Source of the DNA: SAT2750 sp963581185
Lineage (GTDB): Bacteria; Planctomycetota; Planctomycetia; Pirellulales; Pirellulaceae
Reading direction: 5' to 3'
Assembly (NCBI GenBank): GCA_963581185.1
Contig: CAUZOB010000092.1
Span: 1-18,537 of the forward strand
Length of the DNA: 18,537 nucleotides
Made by a program: the position numbers and the translations under genes. This document shows positions 7,301 to 13,745 of this stretch, piece by piece; position 1 is the stretch's first letter; each line of letters opens with the position of its first letter. A model generated the notes under the pieces. The model was not told the DNA's origin and ran no database searches. It was given only the letters and a program-made list of their open reading frames with translations.

Positions 7301-7765
7301 GGAGCGGCATCAACCGGTGAGCCAACAAAGATCGCCATCGGTGTTGATGAGCAGAGTAACTCGCTCGTCGTCGCCGCACCGGAACCTTTATTCCGCGAAG
7401 TCGAGGAGCTTGTCCGCACACTCGACCAGGCCAACGTCCAGAAGCAGGACGTGCTTGAAGTCCGTACTTTGAAGATGACAAACCCCGAGGTGATTCAAAA
7501 GGCCTTGCAGTCGATACTCGGCGACCAGGCCACGGTCAGTACCAGTAGCAGCAGTAGCTCTGGCAACAGCTCCAGAACCTCGTCAGGCGGCACTTCTGAC
7601 CAGCCAAGTCCTGCTGACATTCAGCGCCGGCTGGAGTTCTTCCAGCGATTACGTTCAGGTGGTGGCGGTGGCATCCCAGGCGGCGGCAGTGGACGACCTG
7701 GTGGTGGTGGTCCTCCTGGTGGCGGCCGACCGTCTGGCGGGAGTCCCCGACCTCCGGGACGCTAA
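4382..7765 (+). CDS. GspD-like secretin N-domain array protein without a barrel
   Basis: The protein has 1127 residues from the ATG at 4382 (an in-frame TTG sits directly before it), with a signal peptide whose hydrophobic core is at about 10-24. Residues about 52-215 are helical and carry LTxxQ-like phrases. Residues about 241-318 resemble the secretin N0/STN domain (DIKLRFSFRFTPWEDVINWF onward). At least six N1-type repeats follow, at about 322-403, 411-476, 493-552, 555-622, 789-896 and 909-1016. Another is split (about 630-665 and 746-780) by a Pro/Ala linker, and a last half repeat lies at 1024-1048. N1-type domains line the periplasmic vestibule of secretins. The C-terminus is Ser- then Gly/Pro-rich and ends GSPRPPGR. 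I find no secretin barrel and no VPxLGDIPxLG-type motif. It heads the operon in the gspD position, 219 bp before gspE. It is probably a periplasmic scaffold or pseudo-secretin; true secretin function is doubtful. Confidence 0.8.
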   Translation: MRHTTQQPANFVLLLALLVLLVGSPRPAILQAQESAPDEAVEVDAEAPAPLPDPLVGVLADILAGAESERLELTDANRDKLTVLVGQRREQGASYIETMTELPQAEKLIKIHAFQSESLRLAMEILNVEQRSVVQQMNLRQQGLISIAEPQIARTLGLTEDQEKAVGQLIMAAISQPPAEKLEEQRARRTALDTELDELLSENQRAVWTQMIGVELVAADDADPEPADEPPAAIRTADGDIKLRFSFRFTPWEDVINWFVEQAELSLQMDGPPPGTFNYTDTRFYTPAEALDLMNGILLTRGYTLVRRRQLLTLVNLEDTIPDVLVEFVPLDELDSRGEYELVKTLFQLVKMTPEEAQADLQKLIGAQGSIMIFPAAKQVLVQETAGRLRTLRTIIESVEKPRQLGESTITELELKYVPAEDILVVARVMLGLGDEDNRAEGISFGIDPLGARIFVTGDEEKVALIKDLVTRMDKDPLDGAVAAEPGETPQLQTHSIQVADPTTAFEVLQTMLAGLPDIRMALDPSTNKIIAFARPSEQATIRAVIGELEGEVPQFEVISLKTLEPSMALAMIGNMFGGDPEAETSDGPKVTADPVTMKLFVRATNAEMVAIKEMIARLEAENTATTGGNIRLIPWSGDSAIEAVDRAGRFWQGGNRIRIITPSDRNGSNLDLRRTNDDPQGEPAGNEAPAATPPPGPQTSAPAARPLTSTDGSGSNVATLQFTSETTTAVEQSAAAAQPATGTGSDIIVEVTPDGILLISEDLDALDRFETLLRTLMPPSAGISDRRITIFYLKFAKADVASQLVQQILSGGESSSGDLGSLVGDITSGLMGGGGGLMGMLLGGGGGASEDATGSTFEASGTVSIVSDPRLNALVVQANEEDLSMITDLLDVIDKEHSEADVQMQGKPRLIPVIYTSAESVAKVVRDVYADRITGASSSRGQQQRQPSPEDFMRMLAQRGGGGNSRGGGGGGGAASTGEPTKIAIGVDEQSNSLVVAAPEPLFREVEELVRTLDQANVQKQDVLEVRTLKMTNPEVIQKALQSILGDQATVSTSSSSSSGNSSRTSSGGTSDQPSPADIQRRLEFFQRLRSGGGGGIPGGGSGRPGGGGPPGGGRPSGGSPRPPGR

Positions 7766-7984
7766 CAGCTAATCAACGAGCCAGAGAATCTCGAAACAAT
7801 CGGTTGGCTGAGGGGTTAAACAGGACAGAGGAGACGGGCGCGAACTGCGACCGCTGCCAAAGAGGGCACTCCTGCTCTGTAAAGCCACGAGCCCAGCTGG
7901 CCTGACCTACCGCGAAACGAGCCAGTCCAGCTTAAGTTACCTCGGACAGCTCGGAACTACATACAAGACACGAAAGCTACAACC

Positions 7985-9715
7985 ATGGACGCCGGCCAAC
8001 TTCTTTTACAGCGAGGGCTGATCACCGACGATCAGCTCCAGCAGGTCCGCGAGCAGGACGCGGAGGGTATCGCAGCCGTTGAGGCTGCTGCCAATCTCGG
8101 CTTTGTTAATGAAGCCGCCGCACTGGAAGTTCTGGCAGCCGAAACAGGTCTTGAATTCCTCGATCTACGGGACGCCAAGATCGACCTGAACCTGTTACAG
8201 GAGTTTCCGGTCAAGTTGATCCATCGCGAGTTGTTATTCCCCATTTCCAGGGAAAACGGCGCCATGGTGGTCGCCACCAGCGATCCCTTCAATCTTTACC
8301 CGATCGATGAAGCGGGTGCTGCCACCGGCCTTTCCATCATCCCGGTACTTGCTGCTCGCCGCGAAATCGATCTGCTCGTCAAGCGTCACCTGGGTGTCGG
8401 TAGTGAGACGATTGACAACCTGATCGAGCAGCGGAGTGATGACGAGGTGATCGAGTTGCTGGGTGACATTGATGTCGACGGCTCCGAGCTGTCGGAAATG
8501 GCCCAGGAAGCGTCAGTCATTCGGCTGGTCAACGAGATCCTGCTGGAGGCAATTGAATTACGTGCCAGTGACGTGCACATTGAATCACAGTCGGGTGGCC
8601 TGGTCATTCGCTACCGCATCGACGGCATGCTACATGCCCAACCGGTACCGCCGGAAATCAGTCAATTCCAGGCTGCCATCATCAGCCGCCTGAAAATCAT
8701 GGCCCGCTTGAACATCGCTGAGAAACGGCTGCCTCAGGATGGCCGCATCAAGCTCAAGGTCAAGGGACGCGAGGTCGACGTGCGTGTCTCGGTGATCCCG
8801 ATGATCCATGGCGAGAGCATGGTGATGCGGTTACTGGATAAATCCTCCATGGTCTTCGACCTGCAAGGGCTGGGGATGGAGGCGGATACCTATGGTGTGT
8901 TTAGCGACCTGATTCGCATTCCCCATGGCATCGTGCTTGTCTGCGGGCCAACGGGTAGTGGTAAAACGACCACGCTTTACAGTTCCCTGCTGGAGATCCG
9001 CAGCCCCGAGAACAAGATCATCACCACCGAGGATCCGGTCGAATACCAGCTCGACGGAATCAACCAGATCCAGGTCCACGCTCGTATCGGCCTCACATTT
9101 GGCCACACCTTGCGAAGCATTCTCCGTCACGATCCGGACATCGTCCTGGTTGGTGAAATTCGTGACCTGGAGACAGCTGAGAACGCCATCCAGGCATCAC
9201 TGACCGGTCACCTGGTGTTCAGCACACTGCATACAAACGATGCCGCCGGTGCATACACGCGAATGATTGACATGGGAGTCGAACCATTTCTGGTCGCCAG
9301 TACTGTGGAAGCGGTGATGGCCCAGCGGCTGATCCGGCGACTCTGCCTTGACTGCCGTCGTGAGGTCGATCCCAAGTCCCTTGACCTGCCGCCAGATTTC
9401 CCCTTCGAACAACTGGCAGATCGCCCGCTTTACGAGCCGGTCGGCTGTCGCGAATGCCGCCAGGTCGGTTACCGCGGTCGGATGGGTATCTACGAGTTAA
9501 TGGTCACGACCGATGACATTCGCCAGCTGGCTCATGATCGTGCCAGTACCTGGCAGCTGAAGACGGCTGCCCTGGAAAATGGCATGGCGACCTTACGAGA
9601 TGACGGTTGGCGGAAAGTCGCAGCTGGTCATACCAGCGTTGACGAGGTGCTGCGAATCACCAAGGGTGATCGCATGCTGCATATGGAGCGTGACCGCGAG
9701 GCGAAGAAAAGTTGA
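7985..9715 (+). CDS. gspE: Type II secretion ATPase GspE
   Basis: This 576-residue cytoplasmic ATPase is expected to power pseudopilus assembly. Residues about 1-135 resemble the T2SSE_N/MshEN domain. After a linker, the N2 domain begins near 175 (ASDVHIE at 194-200, RYRIDG at 209-214). The ATPase core has Walker A GPTGSGKTT at 321-329, an Asp box (TTEDPVEYQ) at 347-355, Walker B PDIVLVGEIRD at 384-394, and a His box (GHLVFSTLHTNDA) at 408-420. Four cysteines, 454/457 and 488/491, form the CxxC...CxxC zinc site typical of GspE. All catalytic motifs are intact. PilB of type IV pili is a close relative, but the GspG-K genes downstream favour T2SS. The ATG at 7985 has no strong ribosome binding site. 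The 219-bp gap before it is the longest inside the operon. Confidence 0.95.
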   Translation: MDAGQLLLQRGLITDDQLQQVREQDAEGIAAVEAAANLGFVNEAAALEVLAAETGLEFLDLRDAKIDLNLLQEFPVKLIHRELLFPISRENGAMVVATSDPFNLYPIDEAGAATGLSIIPVLAARREIDLLVKRHLGVGSETIDNLIEQRSDDEVIELLGDIDVDGSELSEMAQEASVIRLVNEILLEAIELRASDVHIESQSGGLVIRYRIDGMLHAQPVPPEISQFQAAIISRLKIMARLNIAEKRLPQDGRIKLKVKGREVDVRVSVIPMIHGESMVMRLLDKSSMVFDLQGLGMEADTYGVFSDLIRIPHGIVLVCGPTGSGKTTTLYSSLLEIRSPENKIITTEDPVEYQLDGINQIQVHARIGLTFGHTLRSILRHDPDIVLVGEIRDLETAENAIQASLTGHLVFSTLHTNDAAGAYTRMIDMGVEPFLVASTVEAVMAQRLIRRLCLDCRREVDPKSLDLPPDFPFEQLADRPLYEPVGCRECRQVGYRGRMGIYELMVTTDDIRQLAHDRASTWQLKTAALENGMATLRDDGWRKVAAGHTSVDEVLRITKGDRMLHMERDREAKKS

Positions 9716-9746
9716 GGAAGGCTCATCCCAGTAGGGCCACACAATC

Positions 9747-10952
9747 ATGCCAGACTATTCCTATACAGCCCGTGATATCGATGGCGCAATGGTCGAGGGC
9801 ACCATTACTGCCACCAGTCAGCGCGAGGCGCTGAACCTGCTGTCTGGCCAGGAGCTGTTCCCGCTGCAAGTCAACACCAGCTCCGCTCGACCCGCCACGT
9901 TGACGAACAAGCGTGTCAAGGGTCAGCTGATGGCGACCACCTACAGCCAGCTTTCGGCACTCTTACGGAGCGGCGTCCCGCTGCTGCGGAGCCTGCGGAT
10001 CATCGAGGATCAGTCCTCCAACCAGACGCTCAAATTGATCCTGCGAGAGGTACATGACCGCGTCGAGGATGGCCAGGGCCTGGCCGAAGCGATGGGGGCC
10101 TTCCCCAAGGCTTTCAGCGATATGGCCGTCAACATGGCCCGCGCCGGCAGCGAGGGCGGCTTTCTTGAAGACGCTCTCGATCGGGTGGCCAAGTTCACCG
10201 AACAGCAGGAAGATCTCAAGGCAGAAACGATTGGCGCGCTGGCCTACCCCGTCTTCCTCGGCACCGTCGGCTCACTGATCGTGGCCGCCCTGATTATCTT
10301 CTTTGTGCCGCGCTTTGGTGAGATGTTCGACAGCCTGCGGAGCCGCGGTGAGTTGCCCATTCTGACCGACTGGCTGCTTGGCTTCAGCCAGGCATTGCAG
10401 GACTGGTGGATGATTATGATCGCCGCTCTGATTGCCGGAATCACCGTGCTCAAGATTCAGTTGAACACCGACTTTGGCCAGCGCTGGAAAGACCTGATCA
10501 AGCTGCGAATCCCGCTGGCCGGGCCGATCTTTCAGAGTCTCGCTGTCTCACGTTTCTGCCGCGTGCTCGGCACGCTGATGCGGAACGGAGTACCCATACT
10601 CAAGTCACTGCAGATCAGTCGAGGGGCGGCTGGCAACCGGATTCTTTCCGAGGCAATCGACAAGGCCTCGGAGAACATCTCGGCGGGTGAATCACTCGCC
10701 CGGCCGCTGGCAGCCAGCGGCTATTTTCCGCGGACTGTGGTCGAAATGATCGCCGTTGCGGAAGAGTCAAACACGCTGGATGATATCCTTGTGGAGATCG
10801 CCGATGGCCTGGAAGCACGCACCACGCGTCGTTTGACGCTGATGGTGCGATTACTGGAACCGATCATGTTGCTGGTTCTAGCCGGAGCTGTGCTGTTCGT
10901 GGTGATCGCACTACTGCTGCCGGTCATCAAGATGAGCAGCACAATGGGATAA
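9747..10952 (+). CDS. gspF: Type II secretion inner-membrane platform protein GspF
   Basis: The protein has 401 residues and the standard GspF/PilC layout. A short N-terminal domain (about 1-60) is followed by two homologous T2SSF domains at about 67-189 and 269-391. Matching phrases in the two are LLRSGVPLLRSL and LMRNGVPILKSL. Three membrane helices are visible at about 166-188, 220-237 and 369-394. GspF sits in the inner membrane and couples the GspE ATPase to pseudopilin insertion. The length is normal for the family. The start ATG has AGGG 10 nt upstream and lies 31 nt after the gspE stop. Confidence 0.95.
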   Translation: MPDYSYTARDIDGAMVEGTITATSQREALNLLSGQELFPLQVNTSSARPATLTNKRVKGQLMATTYSQLSALLRSGVPLLRSLRIIEDQSSNQTLKLILREVHDRVEDGQGLAEAMGAFPKAFSDMAVNMARAGSEGGFLEDALDRVAKFTEQQEDLKAETIGALAYPVFLGTVGSLIVAALIIFFVPRFGEMFDSLRSRGELPILTDWLLGFSQALQDWWMIMIAALIAGITVLKIQLNTDFGQRWKDLIKLRIPLAGPIFQSLAVSRFCRVLGTLMRNGVPILKSLQISRGAAGNRILSEAIDKASENISAGESLARPLAASGYFPRTVVEMIAVAEESNTLDDILVEIADGLEARTTRRLTLMVRLLEPIMLLVLAGAVLFVVIALLLPVIKMSSTMG

Positions 10953-10991
10953 GGAACAGGGTCTTATAGAATTTGGGTGGAAGCACATTTC

Positions 10992-10997
10992 AAGGAG
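10992..10997 (+). promoter_or_regulatory. Ribosome binding site fixing the gspG start
   Basis: AAGGAG lies 7 nt before the ATG at 11005. It selects that ATG over the in-frame GTG at 10999, which overlaps the end of the site. Confidence 0.7.
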
Positions 10998-11004
10998 AGT
11001 GACG

Positions 11005-11460
11005 ATGTTGAATAACGAACATGGAAACCGGTCACGACGTCGACGGCGGGGCTTCACGCTGATGGAAGTCCTGCTGGTGATGGCCATCCTGGTCATGCTG
11101 GGAGCACTTGTGGCGACCAACTTTATGGGCATCTTTGCCAAGAGCAAGAAGGATGCGGCAGCAGCACAGATGCTGCTGTTCAAGACTCCGCTGGACACCT
11201 ACCAGCTGCATCTTGGCAATTACCCGGCCACCGAAGTTGGGCTGGAAGCTCTCAGGGTAGCCCCCTCCGACGCGATGGGCCAACAGAAGTGGTCTGGTCC
11301 TTACCTGAAAGCCGACGTTCCAGTGGATCCCTGGAGTGGTACCTACCAGTACGAGTTGACGAACGATCCGGCCACTGGCACTGCGGCCTACAAGATCTGG
11401 TCCAACGGACCTGACCAGCAGTCCGGTACAGAAGACGACGTGATTGTCACATCCAACTAG
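11005..11460 (+). CDS. gspG: Major pseudopilin GspG
   Basis: The product has 151 residues. The prepilin signal is an Arg-rich leader ending RRRRRG at residue 16, then FTLMEVLLVMAILVMLGALV, so a GspO/PilD-type peptidase would cut after Gly16 and methylate Phe. Glu5 of the mature protein is present. The C-terminus (DPWSGTYQY..., then SNGPDQQSGTEDD) matches the calcium-binding loop characteristic of GspG, the subunit that forms the body of the pseudopilus. It lies 52 nt after gspF and is followed immediately by the next frame. No prepilin peptidase gene is in the window. Confidence 0.95.
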   Translation: MLNNEHGNRSRRRRRGFTLMEVLLVMAILVMLGALVATNFMGIFAKSKKDAAAAQMLLFKTPLDTYQLHLGNYPATEVGLEALRVAPSDAMGQQKWSGPYLKADVPVDPWSGTYQYELTNDPATGTAAYKIWSNGPDQQSGTEDDVIVTSN

Positions 11461-11514
11461 ATGTCACAATCGTCATCCCTCGAGATCACCTTGTCGCCAA
11501 AGGGACAGCTCGCC

Positions 11515-12225
11515 ATGGGACGCTGCGCACTGACAAATCGCACTGCCGTGAAATCCAGCTCGCCCGCTGGATTCACGCTGTTCGAGATCATCCTGGTGCT
11601 GGCGCTGATGATCCTGATCGGTTCGCTGGTTGCTCCTGCTTTTAGCCGCACATTTGAAAATCAACGGCTGAAGGAATCCGGCGACATTGTGCGAACTGCC
11701 ATGGCCGAGGGGCGGATTGAGTCGATGAAGTCGGGTCGGACAATGTTGTTCCGCTACGAGATTGGCGGCAACCACTATATTCTCGAACCCTGGCAGGGGG
11801 CCGATGACTACCTGGAAATGGGCGACGTAGCGGCCGCCACGCTGATTCTGGCTCAAACACAGTCGCTCGATGATGCCCAGCCAGTCACAACCCCACCCCC
11901 CAAGGGGAGCCATACCAGCCTGGCACTCTTCAATCGTATCCAGGAGCTGCCCGAGGGAATCAGCTTTTATGGCTCACAACAGGATCCCTCCGTTCGAGAT
12001 CGGGTCATGCAAAAACAGCTGCAGGCCAATCCGAACCTGAACACGCTCGCACAATGGTCCGCTCCGGTGCTGTTCTACCCCGACGGCAGTGCCTCGCAGA
12101 CGGAGGTGAGACTGGTCAATACCGGCCTCAACCGCTTCGTCCTGGTCCGGCTGAGAGGACTGACAGGTATCGCCTACGTGACGGACATTCGTACCCTCTC
12201 GGAAATGGACCTGGATATCCAGTAG
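11515..12225 (+). CDS. gspH: Minor pseudopilin, GspH-like
   Basis: A class III prepilin signal is present: ...KSSSPAG then FTLFEIILVLALMILIGSLV, with Glu at mature position 5. The rest is a soluble domain with strands such as RTMLFRYEIGG, as in GspH/FimT proteins. Second in the pseudopilin cluster, between gspG and gspI, it is best read as GspH, a minor subunit near the pseudopilus tip. The start is uncertain. An in-frame ATG at 11461 abuts the gspG stop (TAGATG, possible coupling) and would give 254 residues. I prefer the ATG at 11515 (236 residues) because AAAGGGA (11499-11505) lies 9 nt upstream and the 19-residue leader is close to the 15- to 19-residue leaders of GspG, I and J. It is longer than typical GspH (about 170-200 residues), with a Pro-rich loop near TTPPPKG. 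Confidence 0.8.
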   Translation: MGRCALTNRTAVKSSSPAGFTLFEIILVLALMILIGSLVAPAFSRTFENQRLKESGDIVRTAMAEGRIESMKSGRTMLFRYEIGGNHYILEPWQGADDYLEMGDVAAATLILAQTQSLDDAQPVTTPPPKGSHTSLALFNRIQELPEGISFYGSQQDPSVRDRVMQKQLQANPNLNTLAQWSAPVLFYPDGSASQTEVRLVNTGLNRFVLVRLRGLTGIAYVTDIRTLSEMDLDIQ

Positions 12226-12238
12226 GACTTTCCCTGGC

Positions 12239-12694
12239 ATGAACAATAACAGCAGATCAGCCGATCGCATCGATCGCAGGGGTCTATCCCTGTTGGAGGT
12301 GATTATTGCGCTCGCCATCCTGGGCCTGGGGCTGGCGACGATTGGTGAGTTGATTCGGATTGGTACCGACAGTGCCAAGCGAGCCCGCCAGCAGACGACC
12401 GCTCAGCTGCTGTGCCAGAACAAGCTGGAGGAAATCCGCGCCGGCATTCTTCCTCCCGAGTCGATCGGCCCGCTCAACTTCGAAATCTATGAAACCGACC
12501 AACCATGGATGTATACCATCGAGCGACAGCAGTTTGACGCCGAGGGCCTGCTGCAAATCACTGTGACGGTGGAAGAAGTGACCACGGCCATCCGACCGAT
12601 GCGATTCTTTCTTACCACCTGGATGATCGATCCCGAACTGGAACTGCTCCAACAGCAGGCTGCCGACCAGGCAGCCGCGGCGGCGGGAGGATAA
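12239..12694 (+). CDS. gspI: Minor pseudopilin, GspI-like
   Basis: The protein has 151 residues. The prepilin signal is MNNNSRSADRIDRRG then LSLLEVIIALAILGLGLATI, with Glu at mature position 5. The LSLLEVIIALAIL start followed by a conserved Asn-Lys-Leu-Glu segment (LLCQNKLEEIRAG) is typical of GspI, which nucleates the tip complex with GspJ and GspK. The ending is Gln/Ala-rich (QQQAADQAAAAAGG), so the tail is probably disordered. The gene starts 13 nt after gspH and ends just before gspJ. The ribosome binding site is weak (TAGGA, 11 nt upstream). Confidence 0.85.
   Translation: MNNNSRSADRIDRRGLSLLEVIIALAILGLGLATIGELIRIGTDSAKRARQQTTAQLLCQNKLEEIRAGILPPESIGPLNFEIYETDQPWMYTIERQQFDAEGLLQITVTVEEVTTAIRPMRFFLTTWMIDPELELLQQQAADQAAAAAGG
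12685..12690 (+). promoter_or_regulatory. Ribosome binding site of gspJ
   Basis: GGGAGG lies 5 nt before the ATG at 12696, inside the last codons of gspI. It supports close coupling of the two genes. Confidence 0.6.
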
Positions 12695-12695
12695 C

Positions 12696-13745
12696 ATGCC
12701 TGACCACTTGTCCAACACGTCCGCTGGCCAGCGTCGCACCAATCGTCGCGGTCTTACACTGATGGAGTTGATTATCGCGCTGGCACTTACCGGTGTCACG
12801 CTGGTGCTAATCAGCACGGCAATCGATCTCCACTTGCGCACACTCACTAACCGCAGGGCCTATGCCGAAGAGGGGCAATTGGCACGCGCAGTGCTTCATC
12901 GAATTGCGGGCGACCTGCGAAATGCAGTTCAATACACAACGGTGGACATGTCCGGTGCGCTGGAGGGATTGGATCCCAGCAGCCTGCTGGACTTTGCTGG
13001 TGACGCCGCCGGCGGCGGGGGCATTCCCGAAGATCTACTCGGCGGTGACATCTCGGGCAGCATCGATGCGCTGCTGAATGGTTCCTCCGACAGCCTCTCC
13101 GATGCTACCCAGAATTTGTCGAGTACGCTGGAACCACCACCCATACCCGGGCTGTATGGCAATCAGTACGAGTTGCAGGTCGACATCAGCCGACTTCCGC
13201 GGGTCGAGGAATATCACTCGCTGTTTTACCGTGACGATCCTCTTTCGCTGGTGGACATTCCCAGTGATGTCAAGACAGTCACCTATTTCATGCGGATGGC
13301 CAACATGCAACTTGTCACTCGCAAGGCCAGCATTTTCGAGGACGAGGACGGCGAGAGTGGCCTGATGCGCCGTCGGCTGGATCGCGCGGTCACCAATTAC
13401 GCCGCCAGCGTTGGTAATATTGATGGACTGATCAACGAAGCGGAGTTGATGGCGCCCGAGATCAAGGCGATCGAATTCCGTTACTTTGACGGCCTGCAGT
13501 GGTTACCCGAGTGGGATACCGACATGATGCAGGGTCTGCCAGTGGCCGTTGAAATAACCGTGCTACTGAAGTCAGCATTGCCGCAACAGTCCAGCGGTAT
13601 CATGACAGCTCTTTCGATGGCCGACCTGGGCTTAGACCCCGATGATCTCTCCTCGCTGGTCCGCTATCAAATGGTCGTGCGTTTGCCGATCGGGATCGTG
13701 CCCGAAGTGACCGAGGATAACGGCATGGAGGCGATGGGACTATGA
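12696..13745 (+). CDS. gspJ: Minor pseudopilin, GspJ-like, with low-complexity insertion
   Basis: The protein has 349 residues, much longer than typical GspJ (roughly 200). The prepilin signal is ...RRTNRRG then LTLMELIIALALTGVTLVLI, with Glu at mature position 5. After the helix, ARAVLHRIAGDLRNAV matches the GspJ pattern of an Arg-containing helix leading into the first strand. Residues about 82-150 are an insertion rich in Gly, Asp, Ser and Leu, with GDAAGGGG and Ser/Asp runs. The later part contains IKAIEFRYFDGLQWLPEWD, matching the GspJ core strand and W-x-x-x-W-D segment. It is expected to be a tip subunit in complex with GspI and GspK. Its stop overlaps the gspK start by 4 bp (ATGA). 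Confidence 0.85.
   Translation: MPDHLSNTSAGQRRTNRRGLTLMELIIALALTGVTLVLISTAIDLHLRTLTNRRAYAEEGQLARAVLHRIAGDLRNAVQYTTVDMSGALEGLDPSSLLDFAGDAAGGGGIPEDLLGGDISGSIDALLNGSSDSLSDATQNLSSTLEPPPIPGLYGNQYELQVDISRLPRVEEYHSLFYRDDPLSLVDIPSDVKTVTYFMRMANMQLVTRKASIFEDEDGESGLMRRRLDRAVTNYAASVGNIDGLINEAELMAPEIKAIEFRYFDGLQWLPEWDTDMMQGLPVAVEITVLLKSALPQQSSGIMTALSMADLGLDPDDLSSLVRYQMVVRLPIGIVPEVTEDNGMEAMGL

Noticed and set aside
6855..7310. GGT/GGC-rich tandem-like DNA
   Set aside because: It is in frame and encodes Gly-rich loops. It is degenerate and not a separate repeat element.
7766..7984. Possible separate promoter for gspE in the 219-bp gap
   Set aside because: No convincing -35/-10 pair or strong hairpin was found. 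The gap may only be an untranslated spacer within the operon.
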